Positions 48,663 through 58,663 of a DNA stretch of 64,000 nt are shown here, piece after piece. Location: assembly GCF_040732315.1 (NCBI RefSeq), contig NZ_CP160388.1, forward strand, positions 2,942,494 to 3,006,493, read 5' to 3'. A model generated the notes under the pieces. The model made no database searches. It had not been told where the DNA came from and saw nothing but the letters and a program-made list of their open reading frames with translations. Positions within the stretch are counted from its first letter, which is position 1; every line of letters starts with the position of its first letter. Both the position numbers and the translations under genes were made by a program. Source of the stretch: Oryzisolibacter sp. LB2S. Lineage in GTDB: Bacteria; Pseudomonadota; Gammaproteobacteria; Burkholderiales; Burkholderiaceae_C.

Positions 48663-50423
48663 ATGCCAGAGTTCAGCACACTGACTGCGACGACACTCAA
48701 CATCGCACAGAGCTTGCTCATTGCGGAAAAAGACAAGGGGCCAATTACCACCACCTTGATCACCGAGAAGGTGACACTCGCAGCATCGGTGGTCGCACCG
48801 GGCAGCGAAGACACCATAGACAAGGCAGCGGCCTGTGCCGAGCTGATACGGCGATTCAGTCTGTGGATTGGGCAGGACACTGCGCTCTCCGACACAACCG
48901 GCCATGAACCCTGGCTCAATGCAGCACGCAAGAAGAGCTGGCGATACTGGCCACGATACCGTGACATGCTGGATCGGAAAATGTCGGCGACAGCTGTCGA
49001 TGCCGTGGACATCTCCACGGATCGTATCCTCGGACTCATGGAGGATCCCAACCGTGGGGGCGCCTGGGATCGGCGCGGCTTGGTGGTGGGCCATGTCCAG
49101 TCCGGAAAGACTGCAAACTACTCCGGCCTGATATGCAAGGCGGCGGACTCTGGCTACAAGATCATCATCGTTCTGGCGGGTCTGCACAACAACCTGCGCT
49201 CGCAGACGCAGATTCGCCTCGAAGAGGGTTTTCTTGGCTACGAAACCTCGGCTACGGGCGACATCGTCAAGCTGATCGGCGTCGGAGAACAAGGCCGCGA
49301 CTTCGAGATCAAGCCCAACTGCGCAACCAACCGTACCAACGCCGGCGACTTCAACACCAGGATCGCGAGGCACCTGGCCATCTCTCCGGAAGAGCGCCCT
49401 TGGCTCTTTGTAGTCAAGAAACACAAAATTGTCTTGGAGCGACTGCTCAAGTGGATCCGCAGCCATGTCGCAGACACCACCGACGAACAAGGCAAGCGCT
49501 TCGTCTCGAACCTGCCGTTGCTGCTGATCGACGACGAGGCCGACCACGCATCGGTGGACACCGGCGAGCAGCACATCGACGCCGATGGCAAGCCCGATGA
49601 GGATCACGAGCCCAAGGCAATCAACAGCAGGATCCGCAAGATCCTCAACATCTTCGCCAAGAAGGCCTACGTCGGCTACACCGCAACGCCGTTCGCAAAT
49701 ATCTTCATCCACCGACAGAACGAAACACCCGAAGAAGGCCCCGACCTCTTCCCGCAGTCGTTCATCGTCAACCTGGCCGCGCCATCCAACTATGTTGGCC
49801 CAGCACGTGTCTTCGGATTGCGAACCCCGGAAGGACGCAGCGGCCTGCCACTCACGCGAGTTTTCCAGGATCACGCCAGCAAAGATGAGCGCGGGGGCTG
49901 GATGCCTCCGAAGCACAAAAAAGACCACACGCCACGCCACATGGGGCAGGACGAGATACCGCCCTCTTTGCGCGAGGCCATCCAAGCCTTCGTCCTGGCG
50001 TGCGCGGCCCGGGAGGTTCGCGGTCAAGCGGCGCAGCACTCATCAATGCTCGTTCACGTTACACGCTTCACACTCGTCCAAAAGGAAGTCCACCGCCAGG
50101 TCGAGGACTTCGTCCAGAAAATGAAGCTGCGAATCACTCGCTGCATCGACCATGAGGCGCTGATTGATCAGTTGCGTGAGCTTTGGGAATCCGACTTTGT
50201 TCCTACCACCGAGGCAATCGCCACCAAACTGACCGAATCCGAGGAGCAGCCTTCCTCAACGCCGTGGGCCGAAGTCCTCGCCAAGCTGCCTGACGTCCTG
50301 TCAGACATCGATGTGCGCATGGTGAACGGTCAAGCGAAAGATGCACTTGACTACGCAGAGCAAGGTGCAAGAGGACTCAAAGTCATCGCCATCGGTGGCG
50401 TGTTGATTTCCACGCAGAAGTGA
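48663..50423 (+). pseudogene. Z1-domain ATPase, N-terminal part (split by IS21 element)
   Basis: First 579 codons of a Z1 endonuclease/helicase-like ATPase. Walker A VGHVQSGKTANY is at about 143-153 and Walker B LLLIDDEADHAS at about 286-297, followed by a motif III-like YVGYTATPFANIF. The frame enters the insertion sequence after IAIGG and ends seven codons later. The fragment therefore lacks motif V (GGDKLARGLTLEG) and motif VI (GRWFGY). Shine-Dalgarno tagggaga before ATG 48663. Without the insertion the frame joins the distal part exactly, giving about 959 aa. The product as it stands is probably inactive. Confidence 0.9.
50394..50400. repeat. IS21 target-site duplication, left copy
   Basis: GGTGGCG directly precedes the element and is repeated at 52902-52908 directly after it. 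The 7-bp length fits IS21-family insertions (4-8 bp). Confidence 0.9.
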
Positions 50424-50508
50424 CCCACTAACCCCCAGGATTTCCATCCAAACCTGACCCACGTACTAACCCTAACCTGCTGCTTTGTTGAGCAGCAGGA
50501 GACCAGGA

Positions 50509-52035
50509 GTGATAGACGTGGCAACACTGAGTGTCATCAGGCGCTGGGCCCTGCGAGAGCAGCTGTCCATCAGGGAGATCGCCCGCCGCACGGGCCTCTC
50601 GCGCAACACCATCCGCAAGTACCTGCGCGCAGGCGAGGCCGAGCCGCACTATGCCAAGCGGGTCAGTCCATCCAAGCTAGATCCCTTCGCCTTGAAGCTC
50701 GCCGGCTGGCTCAAGACGGAAGCTGGCCGATCCCGCAAGCAGCGGCGCACCATCAAGCAGATGTACCTGGATCTGCAGGCGCTCGGTTATGGCGGCTCCT
50801 ACAACCGTGTGGCGGCCTTCGCCCGCCTCTGGCACGAGCAGCGCCTTGTGGCCCAGCAGACCACTGGCCGCGGCACCTTCGTTCCCCTGACCTTCGGCCC
50901 GGGTGAGGCCTTCCAGTTCGACTGGAGCGAGGACTGGGCTGTTCTCGCTGGCGTGCGCACCAAGCTGCAGGTAGCCCACTTCAAGCTCAGCCACAGCCGA
51001 GCGTTCTACCTGCGCGCCTACCCCCTGCAGACGCACGAGATGCTGTTCGATGCCCACAACCATGCATTCGTAGTCCTGGGTGGCGTGCCCCGTCGAGGCA
51101 TCTACGACAACATGCGCACCGCTGTAGACCGGGTGCGCCGTGGCAAAGAGCGCGACGTCAATGCGCGCTTTGCGGCCATGGTCAGCCACTTCCTGTTCGA
51201 GGCCGAGTTCTGCAATCCGGCGTCGGGCTGGGAGAAGGGCCAAGTGGAGAAGAACGTGCGCGATGCCCGCCATCGCCTGTGGCAGGTGGTGCCGCCATTC
51301 CTAAGCCTGTCCGATCTCAATGCCTGGCTTGAAGAGCGCTGCGTGGCGCTGTGGCACGAGATCGAGCACGGCAAGCTGCCGGGCACCGTCGCGGATGTCT
51401 GGGCTCAAGAGAAGGCAACCTTGATGCCGATGCCCCGGCCCTTCGATGGCTTTGTGGAGCACACCAAGCGCGTCTCACCCACCTGCTTGGTCCACTTCGA
51501 GCGCAATCGCTACAGCGTGCCGGCGCCGTATGCCAATCGACCGGTGAGCCTGCGGGTCTATGCCGATCGCCTGGTGGTCGCTGCCGAAGGCCAGATCATC
51601 TGTGAACACCAGCGCCTGATCGAGCGCAACCACCATGGCGCTGGGCAGACCGTCTATGACTGGCGCCACTACCTGGCGGTGCTGCAGCGCAAACCAGGAG
51701 CTTTGCGCAACGGCGCCCCATTCCTGGAGCTACCAGCGGCCTTCAAGCGACTGCAGGCCACCTTGCTCAAGCAACCCGGCGGCGACCGGGAGATGGTGGA
51801 GGTACTGGCTCTCGTGCTGCACCACGATGAACAGGCTGTGCTCGCTGCAGTGGAGTTGGCACTGGAGTCAGGGGCTGCCAGCAAGACGCACATCCTGAAC
51901 GTGCTGCACCGCTTGCTGGACGGCAAGCCCGCTCCAGCACCGGTCACATCGCCGCAGGCCCTCAAGCTGGCGGTGGAACCCCAAGCCAATGTGCGTCGTT
52001 ACGACCAATTGAGGGAGGTGCGCTATGCGTCATGA
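50509..52035 (+). CDS. istA: IS21-family transposase IstA
   Basis: 508-aa DDE transposase. N-terminal HTH ([24 protein letters not shown]), then a catalytic core beginning with [12 protein letters not shown] (first Asp), [13 protein letters not shown] (second Asp) and [19 protein letters not shown] (Glu region). A beta-barrel-like C-terminal domain follows. GTG 50509 is chosen; GTG 50518, preceded by aggag, is equally plausible. It overlaps istB by 11 bp, the usual translational coupling. Confidence 0.93.
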   Translation: MIDVATLSVIRRWALREQLSIREIARRTGLSRNTIRKYLRAGEAEPHYAKRVSPSKLDPFALKLAGWLKTEAGRSRKQRRTIKQMYLDLQALGYGGSYNRVAAFARLWHEQRLVAQQTTGRGTFVPLTFGPGEAFQFDWSEDWAVLAGVRTKLQVAHFKLSHSRAFYLRAYPLQTHEMLFDAHNHAFVVLGGVPRRGIYDNMRTAVDRVRRGKERDVNARFAAMVSHFLFEAEFCNPASGWEKGQVEKNVRDARHRLWQVVPPFLSLSDLNAWLEERCVALWHEIEHGKLPGTVADVWAQEKATLMPMPRPFDGFVEHTKRVSPTCLVHFERNRYSVPAPYANRPVSLRVYADRLVVAAEGQIICEHQRLIERNHHGAGQTVYDWRHYLAVLQRKPGALRNGAPFLELPAAFKRLQATLLKQPGGDREMVEVLALVLHHDEQAVLAAVELALESGAASKTHILNVLHRLLDGKPAPAPVTSPQALKLAVEPQANVRRYDQLREVRYAS

Positions 52036-52828
52036 CCCTGCCATCGCTTCTATCGTGATCATGCTGCGCGAGCTCAAGATGCACGGCATGGCCCAGGCGG
52101 TTGCGGAGCTGGCCGAGCAAGGTGCACCGGCCTTCGACGCCGCACAGCCCATCCTGTCCCAACTGCTCAAAGCCGAGACCGCCGAGCGCGAAGTGCGCTC
52201 GGTGGCCTACCAGATCAAGGTGGCCAGGTTCCCTGCATACCGGGACCTAGCGGGCTTTGACTTCAGCCACAGCGAGGTTAACGAGGCACTGGTACGCCAG
52301 TTGCACCGCTGCGAATTCTTGGAGAACGCCAACAACGTGGTGCTGGTGGGTGGACCGGGTACGGGCAAGACCCACATTGCCACGGCCCTCGGGGTGCAAG
52401 CCATTGAGCACCATCACCGCAGGGTGCGGTTCTTCTCCACGGTGGAGCTGGTCAATGCACTGGAAGAGGAGAAGGCCCAGGGCAAGCCGGGGCAGATCGC
52501 GCACCGCCTGGCCTATGCTGACCTGGTGATCCTGGATGAGCTGGGCTACCTGCCGTTCAGTACGTCAGGAGGAGCTTTGCTGTTCCACCTGCTGTCCAAG
52601 CTGTACGAGCGCACGAGCGTCGTGATCACCACCAACCTGAGCTTTAGCGAGTGGGCCAATGTGTTCGGAGATGCCAAGATGACCACGGCGCTGCTGGACC
52701 GGCTCACGCATCACTGCCATATTCTGGAAACCGGCAACGACAGCTACAGGTTCAAGAACAGCTCCGCACAGCAATCACCACAGACCACCAGAAAGGAGAA
52801 GGCGGCCAAGAACTTATCCACAACGTGA
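52025..52828 (+). CDS. istB: IS21-family helper ATPase IstB
   Basis: 267-aa AAA+ ATPase related to DnaC. Walker [13 protein letters not shown] near residue 113, Walker [13 protein letters not shown] near residue 170, sensor region [13 protein letters not shown]. It assembles with IstA for target selection and strand transfer. The C-terminal Ser/Thr/Lys-rich tail continues to 52828. Starts within the end of istA. Confidence 0.93.
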   Translation: MRHDPAIASIVIMLRELKMHGMAQAVAELAEQGAPAFDAAQPILSQLLKAETAEREVRSVAYQIKVARFPAYRDLAGFDFSHSEVNEALVRQLHRCEFLENANNVVLVGGPGTGKTHIATALGVQAIEHHHRRVRFFSTVELVNALEEEKAQGKPGQIAHRLAYADLVILDELGYLPFSTSGGALLFHLLSKLYERTSVVITTNLSFSEWANVFGDAKMTTALLDRLTHHCHILETGNDSYRFKNSSAQQSPQTTRKEKAAKNLSTT

Positions 52829-52901
52829 GCGTGAAGCTCACGAACCAGGGTGGGTCAAGATTCGATGGAAATGGTGGGTCAGCTTTGCATGGAAATCAAC
52901 A

Positions 52902-52908
52902 GGTGGCG
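52902..52908. repeat. IS21 target-site duplication, right copy
   Basis: GGTGGCG directly after the element, identical to 50394-50400. Confidence 0.9.
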
Positions 52909-54050
52909 ACAAGCTCGCGCGCGGGCTGACGCTGGAAGGCCTGTGTACCAGTTACTTCGTGCGCACCACGAAGATGTATGACACGCTGATGCAGATGGGC
53001 CGCTGGTTCGGCTACCGACCGGGGTACATCGACCTCTGTCGCCTCTACACCACTGAGGATCTCATCGAGTGGTTTGGACATATCGCCGATGCATCCGAGG
53101 AACTGCGAGAGGAGTTTGATGCAATGGCCGAGAGCGGCGCAACGCCACGGGACTATGGCCTGCGCGTGCAGTCCCATCCGATCCTTCTGGTGACTTCGCC
53201 CCTGAAGATGCGAACAGCCAAGAACCTGCAGCTTTCGTTCAGTGGAGACTTGCTCGAAACCGTTTCCATACACAACGACAATGAGGTTCTCGATCGGAAC
53301 CTGGAAGCCGTGAACAGGCTCATTGCGGCATGTGGTACGCCGGACGAGATCAATCCAAGCCGCATTCGTGGATCCCTGGAGCAACAGTGGGAGGGCTTTC
53401 TCTGGAACGAAGTTCCGGCCGACCACATTACCGACTTTCTCGAATCCTTCACTACCCACCCAAAGGCCCGCAAGGTCAACAGCACACTCCTGCGTGATTT
53501 CATCCACACCATGACTGAGACAGGCGAACTGACGTCCTGGACGGTTGCCCTGCTGGGTGGCGGTGAAGGCGGCAATCACACTTTCCCCGGCGGACTGACC
53601 ATCAAGGCCATGCCCAAGCGCAGCGCCGACAAGGACATCGCAGACAGATACGCGATTGGGCGATTGCTGTCGCCCCGCGACGAAGCAATCGATTTGGACA
53701 ATGCCGCTTGGGCCGCGGCACTGGAACGCACCAGAAATATGTTCAACCCCGACGCAGGCCGCCAGAAGAATGGCGCAAAACCCAGCACGCCTGATGCACC
53801 CAACGGTCCATCGATCCGCTACATACGTGGCAAGGGATGTGCATCCAATGGCATCGCACCGTCTCCGGAGCGTGGCCTCCTGCTGCTCTACCCTCTCGAT
53901 CCCCAGCAGTCGGGTAGCACTGCACTGGCCGGGCGAAAGGATCCGGTCATGGCGTTCGGTGTCAGCTTCCCGTCGAGTGACTCCGGCGTGAAGGTTGAAT
54001 ACGCGGTCGACCACCTGCTCTGGGCGAGCGAATATGGCCCTGCTGAATGA
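52908..54050 (+). pseudogene. Z1-domain ATPase, C-terminal part (separated by IS21 element)
   Basis: Last 380 codons of the Z1 protein. It opens with DKLARGLTLEGLC (motif V) and continues to MQMGRWFGYRPGYIDLCRLY, the arginine-finger motif VI characteristic of the Z1 C-terminal domain. It has no original start, but an in-frame GTG at 52959 and ATG at 52974 could allow some re-initiation; such a product would lack the nucleotide-binding half. The stop overlaps the DUF4420 gene start by 17 bp, so downstream genes may still be translated if transcribed from the element or an internal promoter. Confidence 0.9.
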
Positions 54051-55038
54051 CGACATCGAGCTCGTTTGGAGCTCATTACGGGACAGCACGGACGCTTCGG
54101 GCTGGCGCAGTATCTCCATCGCGACGATTGGGTCATGCTCATTGCTTGCCGGTCTGAGTTTCCCGGAAAGGAACGAGGCGCTCCTGGCAAGTTTTTCGTC
54201 GGACGTGATCCCCGCAGCGGAGAATCTCCCCGAAGGTCAGGGCTTCACGGTCTCACGGGTGACCCACCACAGCGACAGTCACAATTGGATCGCGCTCACG
54301 CGCAGCGCGCATGGCAGCTTGGAGCTTTTCTCAGCCATGGTGGTAGACGTGGTCCACGCGATGGCCACCGAGTCCGGAGCCAACGAGAAGCGGCTGCTGC
54401 ATGTCTTCCTTGCACGTATCCGTGCCTGGCAGGAATTCATGCGCAAAGGCGCTCAGTTCCTGAGCCCAGAGGCCGAAATCGGTTTGGTGGGTGAACTTGC
54501 TGTCCTGCGAGCCATCATCGACGCTGGTGTGCCAATGGCAGCTGCCGTCGAATCGTGGGTCGGGCCGCTCAACGGCATTCAGGACTTCGAGCTCGGCACT
54601 GGATCCATTGAGGTCAAGGCGACACTCTCGACCGCAGGTTTTCCTGCCAAGATCGGCTCGCTGGGGCAGCTCGATGATTCTGTGCGACAACCGCTGTTCC
54701 TTGCCGGGGTGCGACTGCGCCAGACCGAATCCGGACAAAGCCTGCCTGAGCTGGTGGCTGAGATTCGCAATGCGGCCGAAGACGACGCAAAGGCCATGCG
54801 TCTGCTCGGCGAGCGAATGATCGCCGCAGGCTACCTCGATGTCCACGCGAACCGCCATATCCGCCGCTTCACGCTGACAGACATTTGGGTCGTCGAGGTC
54901 AATGACGATTTCCCTCGTCTGACGCCGGGCAAAGTGCCGCTGGGCGTCACGAATGTCACCTATGAAATTGATCTGAACAAGGTTGCGGTGCCAAGCACTC
55001 CAACCGCCGATGCATTGAAACGATTGGGAGTCATATGA
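54034..55038 (+). CDS. DUF4420 PD-(D/E)XK nuclease-like protein
   Basis: 334-aa protein with a predicted restriction endonuclease fold. Candidate catalytic residues are Glu154 (LVGELAVLRA), Asp184 (GIQDFEL) and the E-x-K pair Glu193-Lys195 (SIEVKAT). The segment SPEAEIGLVGEL followed by VESWVGP is the DUF4420 hallmark. In MORC-Z1 loci this is the likely DNA-cutting subunit. ATG 54034 is chosen; it overlaps the end of Z1. The stop overlaps the AIPR gene by 4 bp. All catalytic residues look intact despite the disrupted Z1 gene upstream. Confidence 0.87.
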   Translation: MALLNDDIELVWSSLRDSTDASGWRSISIATIGSCSLLAGLSFPERNEALLASFSSDVIPAAENLPEGQGFTVSRVTHHSDSHNWIALTRSAHGSLELFSAMVVDVVHAMATESGANEKRLLHVFLARIRAWQEFMRKGAQFLSPEAEIGLVGELAVLRAIIDAGVPMAAAVESWVGPLNGIQDFELGTGSIEVKATLSTAGFPAKIGSLGQLDDSVRQPLFLAGVRLRQTESGQSLPELVAEIRNAAEDDAKAMRLLGERMIAAGYLDVHANRHIRRFTLTDIWVVEVNDDFPRLTPGKVPLGVTNVTYEIDLNKVAVPSTPTADALKRLGVI

Positions 55039-56840
55039 GTTCAAGCCTGCCCGAGTTCCTGCGCGAGACGCGATCCGCCATCAAGTCTCAAATGCGCGAG
55101 GGTGCACTCTACGAAGAACTGGTTTTCGCCAGCATTGTGATGGATCACATGTCGGAGATCGGCATGACCTTTGAACCCGTCGAGTGCCACTACGAAGGCA
55201 GCGTGGAGAGAGCCATCCTGCGGCTGAGCGGTTACTCCATCTCCGACGACACCGAGCAACTCGATCTGTTCGTGAGCCTGTACGCCGGCGTCGATGAACC
55301 CACGCCCATCCCTGATTCGGAAACCATGACTGCGGCGGAACGCTGCCTGCGCTTCCTGACGCTGTGCGCTGAAGGGAAGCTTGCCCAACGGCTGGACCAG
55401 TCCAGTGACGTGGCCTCGCTGGCCAGTACCCTGCAGCACATCTACAACGACCTTGAGCAGATTCGCATCTACGTCATCACAGACAGGGTGGCCAAGTCCA
55501 AGAGTTTCAGGACTCGTGAAATCAGCGGGAAGGCCGTACGTCTTGAGGTGATGGACATCGAACGGCTGTACCGTCATACATCGGAAGGGAAACCACGCGA
55601 CGAGTTGGTGGTCAACTTCAAGGAGGTGGCCGGATCGCCGCTGCCCTGCATCTACGTGCCAAGCGAAAACGATGAATACGACTACGCAATGACTGCGTTT
55701 CCCGGCGAAGCGTTGCGGCTTCTCTATGAAAAGTTCGGAGCCCGCCTGCTGGAAGCAAACGTCCGATCCTTTCTGAGCGTAAGAGGCAAGAGCGTGAACG
55801 CCGGAATCCAATCAACACTGCGCAATGCACCGGAGCGTTTCATGGCCTACAACAACGGGATTGTTGTCGTGGCCGACGAGATGGTGCTAGGGGAGACCCT
55901 GCAAGGCGGGCAAGGCATTGCCTGGCTCAAAGGATTGCAGATCGTCAACGGCGGCCAAACGACGGCGTCGCTCTATTTCACCAAGAAGAAATACCCAGGG
56001 ACGGATCTGAGTCGTGTCCGGGTACCGGCAAAAATCATCGTCATGAAAACGCAGGACGCGATTCAGGAGGAAGCGCTGGTGTCGGACATATCCCGTTACG
56101 CGAACAGCCAGAACGCGGTGCGCCAATCCGACCTCTCTGCCAACAAACCATTTCATGTCGAAATCGAACGACTTTCCCGTTCTGTCTATTGTCCCGACGG
56201 AGTAAGCCAGTGGTTTTATGAACGTGCTGCGGGCAGCTACAACACCCTGCTCGCGCGCGAAGGGAGCACACCTGCCCGCCTCAAGGCGCTGAAGGACGCC
56301 ATTCCCGCCTCACGACGCATCACGAAGACAGACCTCGCCAAATATCTCAACGCCTGGGCCTGCAAGCCGGACATAGTCAGCATGGGTTCGCAAAAGAACT
56401 TCGATCGATTCATGGCCGCGCTCTCTCCCACCGACAACCAAGAGGTTGTGCTGCCAACAGTGGCCGACTACAAGGCCATGATCGCCAAGGCCAAGCTGTA
56501 TCGTGATACGCAGAAAATGCTTCGTTCGATGTTTCAAGCCTTTCAGGCCAACATTACGGCGTACACGATCTCTGTACTTTCCGAGAAGTTGGGTTCACGC
56601 ATCGACCTTGATCAAATCTGGCTGAAGCAAGCCGTGTCGCCACAGCTCATGAACCAGATCGCCACCTGGGCCAAGGAAGTCAACGACACGCTTCACGCCA
56701 CCTCTGGTGGGCGTATGGTGTCCGAGTGGGCCAAGCGCCCGGAGTGCAAGGATGCAGTGCTGAGTGCAGCCTATTCGGAACCCGCTGACCACATTCCCGA
56801 AGTGATGTCCATCCGGACACCAACAAGTGCAGGCAGATAG
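55035..56840 (+). CDS. AIPR (abortive phage infection) family protein
   Basis: 601-aa protein. The AIPR core (about 240-520) contains ERFMAYNNGIVVVADEM, LKGLQIVNGGQTTASLYFTK, VRVPAKIIVM, then ISRYANSQNAVRQSDLSANK and SQWFYERAAGSY, all typical of the AIPR family named from phage abortive-infection genes. The N-terminal 200 residues form a separate alpha/beta region (FASIVMDHMSEIGMTFEP). It is the last gene of the coupled sigma/GHKL/Z1/DUF4420/AIPR operon. Its exact biochemical role is not established; it is a recurrent partner of MORC-Z1 and other nuclease systems. Confidence 0.9.
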   Translation: MSSSLPEFLRETRSAIKSQMREGALYEELVFASIVMDHMSEIGMTFEPVECHYEGSVERAILRLSGYSISDDTEQLDLFVSLYAGVDEPTPIPDSETMTAAERCLRFLTLCAEGKLAQRLDQSSDVASLASTLQHIYNDLEQIRIYVITDRVAKSKSFRTREISGKAVRLEVMDIERLYRHTSEGKPRDELVVNFKEVAGSPLPCIYVPSENDEYDYAMTAFPGEALRLLYEKFGARLLEANVRSFLSVRGKSVNAGIQSTLRNAPERFMAYNNGIVVVADEMVLGETLQGGQGIAWLKGLQIVNGGQTTASLYFTKKKYPGTDLSRVRVPAKIIVMKTQDAIQEEALVSDISRYANSQNAVRQSDLSANKPFHVEIERLSRSVYCPDGVSQWFYERAAGSYNTLLAREGSTPARLKALKDAIPASRRITKTDLAKYLNAWACKPDIVSMGSQKNFDRFMAALSPTDNQEVVLPTVADYKAMIAKAKLYRDTQKMLRSMFQAFQANITAYTISVLSEKLGSRIDLDQIWLKQAVSPQLMNQIATWAKEVNDTLHATSGGRMVSEWAKRPECKDAVLSAAYSEPADHIPEVMSIRTPTSAGR

Positions 56841-56945
56841 CACTTACAGGCTCCAGCGACGTTCTGCGCCAAATGCCACGCCCTGCGGCCATGGCTGCCA
56901 AAGTCCACGGCACACCGCCCTGCCGTTTGCATAATCCACCACGGT

Positions 56946-56961
56946 CCGGGCGCCAGCCCGG
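56946..56961. terminator. GC hairpin at right edge of island
   Basis: CCGGGC-gcca-GCCCGG forms a stable 6-bp stem with a 4-nt loop about 105 bp after the AIPR stop and 70 bp before the tautomerase. No T-run follows, so it may be a pause or Rho-dependent site only. The rest of 56841-57030 has high GC like the core and no gene. Confidence 0.35.
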
Positions 56962-57030
56962 AGCCTTCGGCTACAGGCCTTGCGCGCTTGCAGGGCCCCA
57001 TCCTCACAACCTTGTTCCAGAAAGCACCCC

Positions 57031-57393
57031 ATGCCCCATCTGACCGTCGAATACAGCCCCAACCTGAACGCCTTCCCCGAGGGGCAGGCCGCCGCCGAGC
57101 TCAATGCGGCTGTGTGCGCCAGCCCCGAGGTGCTGGACGAGGCCGATCTCAAGACCCGCTTTGTGCGCTGTGCGCCCACGTTTCAGGTCGGCACCGTGCC
57201 GACGGGCCGCGCCTTTGTGCACGCGCAGCTGCGCCTGCTCTCGGGCCGCAGCCCCGAGGCCAAGCAGGACCTGGCCAACCGCATCGCCCAGGTGCTGCGC
57301 CGCCTCACGCCGCGCCCCGCGGGCGTGATGGTGCAGCTGAGCGTGGAGATCGTGGACATGGACCGCCCGTCCTACATCAAGGAGCGGCTGTAG
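57031..57393 (+). CDS. 5-carboxymethyl-2-hydroxymuconate isomerase-like tautomerase
   Basis: 120-aa member of the tautomerase superfamily (CHMI group). It begins MPHLTVEYSPNL, so the catalytic N-terminal proline is exposed after Met removal. RAFVHAQLRLLSGRSPEAKQ and VQLSVEIVDMDRPSYIKERL match the HpcD family. Family members isomerise hydroxymuconate-type intermediates in homoprotocatechuate breakdown; no other hpc genes are nearby, so it may be a stand-alone enzyme. First core gene right of the island. Confidence 0.85.
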   Translation: MPHLTVEYSPNLNAFPEGQAAAELNAAVCASPEVLDEADLKTRFVRCAPTFQVGTVPTGRAFVHAQLRLLSGRSPEAKQDLANRIAQVLRRLTPRPAGVMVQLSVEIVDMDRPSYIKERL

Positions 57394-57488
57394 GCGTCGC
57401 CGGCGCAGCGCCGCCCGACAGGCGCCGGGCGGCGGTGAGGGCGCACACAAGGGCGGTAAAAACGGCGGCATTGCGCCGCCGCGCGCCA

Positions 57489-58526
57489 TCAGAAGTTGTG
57501 GCGAATGCCGATCTCGTAGCCCGTCAGGGACTTGCCCGCGGCTGGTGTCGGGCTCAGTGACGAGGCCAGCTTGCGCGTGGCGGCGCCGTCGTTGTTCATG
57601 CGTGCCACGGCGCCATAGATCTCGGTGCGCTTGGAGAGCTGGTAGCCATAGCCGAGCGCAAAGCGCTGGGAATCGTTGTCGCTCTTCTTGTCGTTGTAGT
57701 CGGTGTAGGCCGCGCGCAGCTCGCCCGCGCCCAGCTTCATCTTCACGCCGACGCTGTAGAGGTCCACGCGCTTGCCGGCGCCACGCTCGGAGGCAATCAG
57801 CACCATGGGCGTGAAGTCACCGATCTTGTAGGACGCGCCGAGGTTCATGGCCTTGTAGTCCACGCCCGCGGCCGTCGTGCCGCCGCGCGTCACGCCATAG
57901 GCGACGGCCACGTTCAACGGCCCGTTGCCATAGCCCAGGCGCAGGCCCGTGGCGCTCTTGAGGCTGTTGTCGCCCGCCTCCTCGCCAAAGCTGTGAGCCA
58001 CCTGGCCATAGAAGCCGCCGAGCTTGGGCAACACATAGGCGACGCTGTTGGAGAAGCGCTTGGGCGCGCTGCCCTCGGCCGTGCCCGCGGCGGAGCTGCC
58101 GACCAGGTTGTGGGCGTTGATGCCGCCCATGCCGCTGTCGCCAAAGGCATGGAAGGTCTCCAGATTCAGATAGGTCGGCGTCTTGTCGCGGCCCAGGCGC
58201 AACTCACCGAAGTTGCCCATCAGGCTCAAGGTGGAGCGGCGGTCGAACTTGAAGCCCCCGCTCGTGCCATCGTCGACGTTCACGCCGCCCTCGAGCCAGA
58301 ACCCCGCCTTGAGGCCGCCGCCGAGGTCTTCCACCCCGCGAAAACCCAGGCGGCTGCTGGAGTTGCCGCCATTGGCCATGCCGGTGACGCTCTTGCCCGA
58401 GGTCGAGATGCGGCCGACGGAGGCATCGACGACGCCGAAAAGGGTCACGTTGGAGCCTTGAGCCGCCGCACCCGCGGTCGCCGTGAGTGCCGCAAGGGCC
58501 AAAATTGCTTGTTTCATGCTGTTCAT
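57489..58526 (-). CDS. Gram-negative porin (betaproteobacterial trimeric type)
   Basis: 345-aa outer membrane general porin. The signal peptide MKQAILALAALTATAGAAAQ is followed by SNVTLFGVVDASVG, the standard first strand of Bordetella/Comamonas-type porins. Other motifs are SSRLGFRGVEDLGGGLKAGFWLEGG, GELRLGRDKTPTY and a C-terminal strand ending IGIRHNF with terminal Phe. ATG 58526 or ATG 58517 start the protein. A 14-bp palindrome lies 120 bp upstream. Forms 16-stranded trimeric channels. Confidence 0.93.
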   Translation of the reverse strand: MNSMKQAILALAALTATAGAAAQGSNVTLFGVVDASVGRISTSGKSVTGMANGGNSSSRLGFRGVEDLGGGLKAGFWLEGGVNVDDGTSGGFKFDRRSTLSLMGNFGELRLGRDKTPTYLNLETFHAFGDSGMGGINAHNLVGSSAAGTAEGSAPKRFSNSVAYVLPKLGGFYGQVAHSFGEEAGDNSLKSATGLRLGYGNGPLNVAVAYGVTRGGTTAAGVDYKAMNLGASYKIGDFTPMVLIASERGAGKRVDLYSVGVKMKLGAGELRAAYTDYNDKKSDNDSQRFALGYGYQLSKRTEIYGAVARMNNDGAATRKLASSLSPTPAAGKSLTGYEIGIRHNF

Positions 58527-58648
58527 GGATTGGAATGAAAGGGAACAGCCGGTAGGAGCGATGCGCGCTGCGCGCAGCCTCCACGCCCGGCCAGCCACCC
58601 GCGGTGGGGCCGGGCCCATTGAACAGCCCGAATGTGACAATTCAGGGT

Positions 58649-58662
58649 AATCCCTAGGGATT
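58649..58662. promoter_or_regulatory. 14-bp perfect palindrome in porin upstream region
   Basis: AATCCCTAGGGATT is a perfect palindrome located between the pabBC stop (58664) and the porin start (58526), followed on the minus strand by an A/T-rich stretch. It is a good candidate operator for the porin promoter. No binding protein is identified. Confidence 0.45.
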
Positions 58663-58663
58663 G

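Larger units (their letters stand above)
50401..52901 (+). mobile_element. IS21-family insertion sequence (2501 bp)
   Basis: The element has inverted ends. Left is tgttgatttccacgcagaag; the right end read on the other strand is tgttgatttccatgcaaagc, and both continue into tgaccca(c/g). Second internal repeats near each end (atttccatccaaacctgacc on the left, the complement of ggtcaagattcgatggaaat on the right) are the multiple terminal repeats usual in IS21. It encodes IstA and IstB in overlapping frames and is flanked by 7-bp duplications. Both genes look intact, so the element may be mobile and the insertion recent. Confidence 0.95.

Noticed and set aside
48663-50423. Z1 N-terminal fragment as a naturally short, complete protein
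   Set aside because: Its last seven codons are IS21 sequence, and the frame continues exactly after the element with the missing motifs V and VI.
56841-57030. Integration attachment site or tRNA at the right edge of the island
   Set aside because: No tRNA-like sequence, no integrase gene in the window and no direct repeat matching the left edge was seen.
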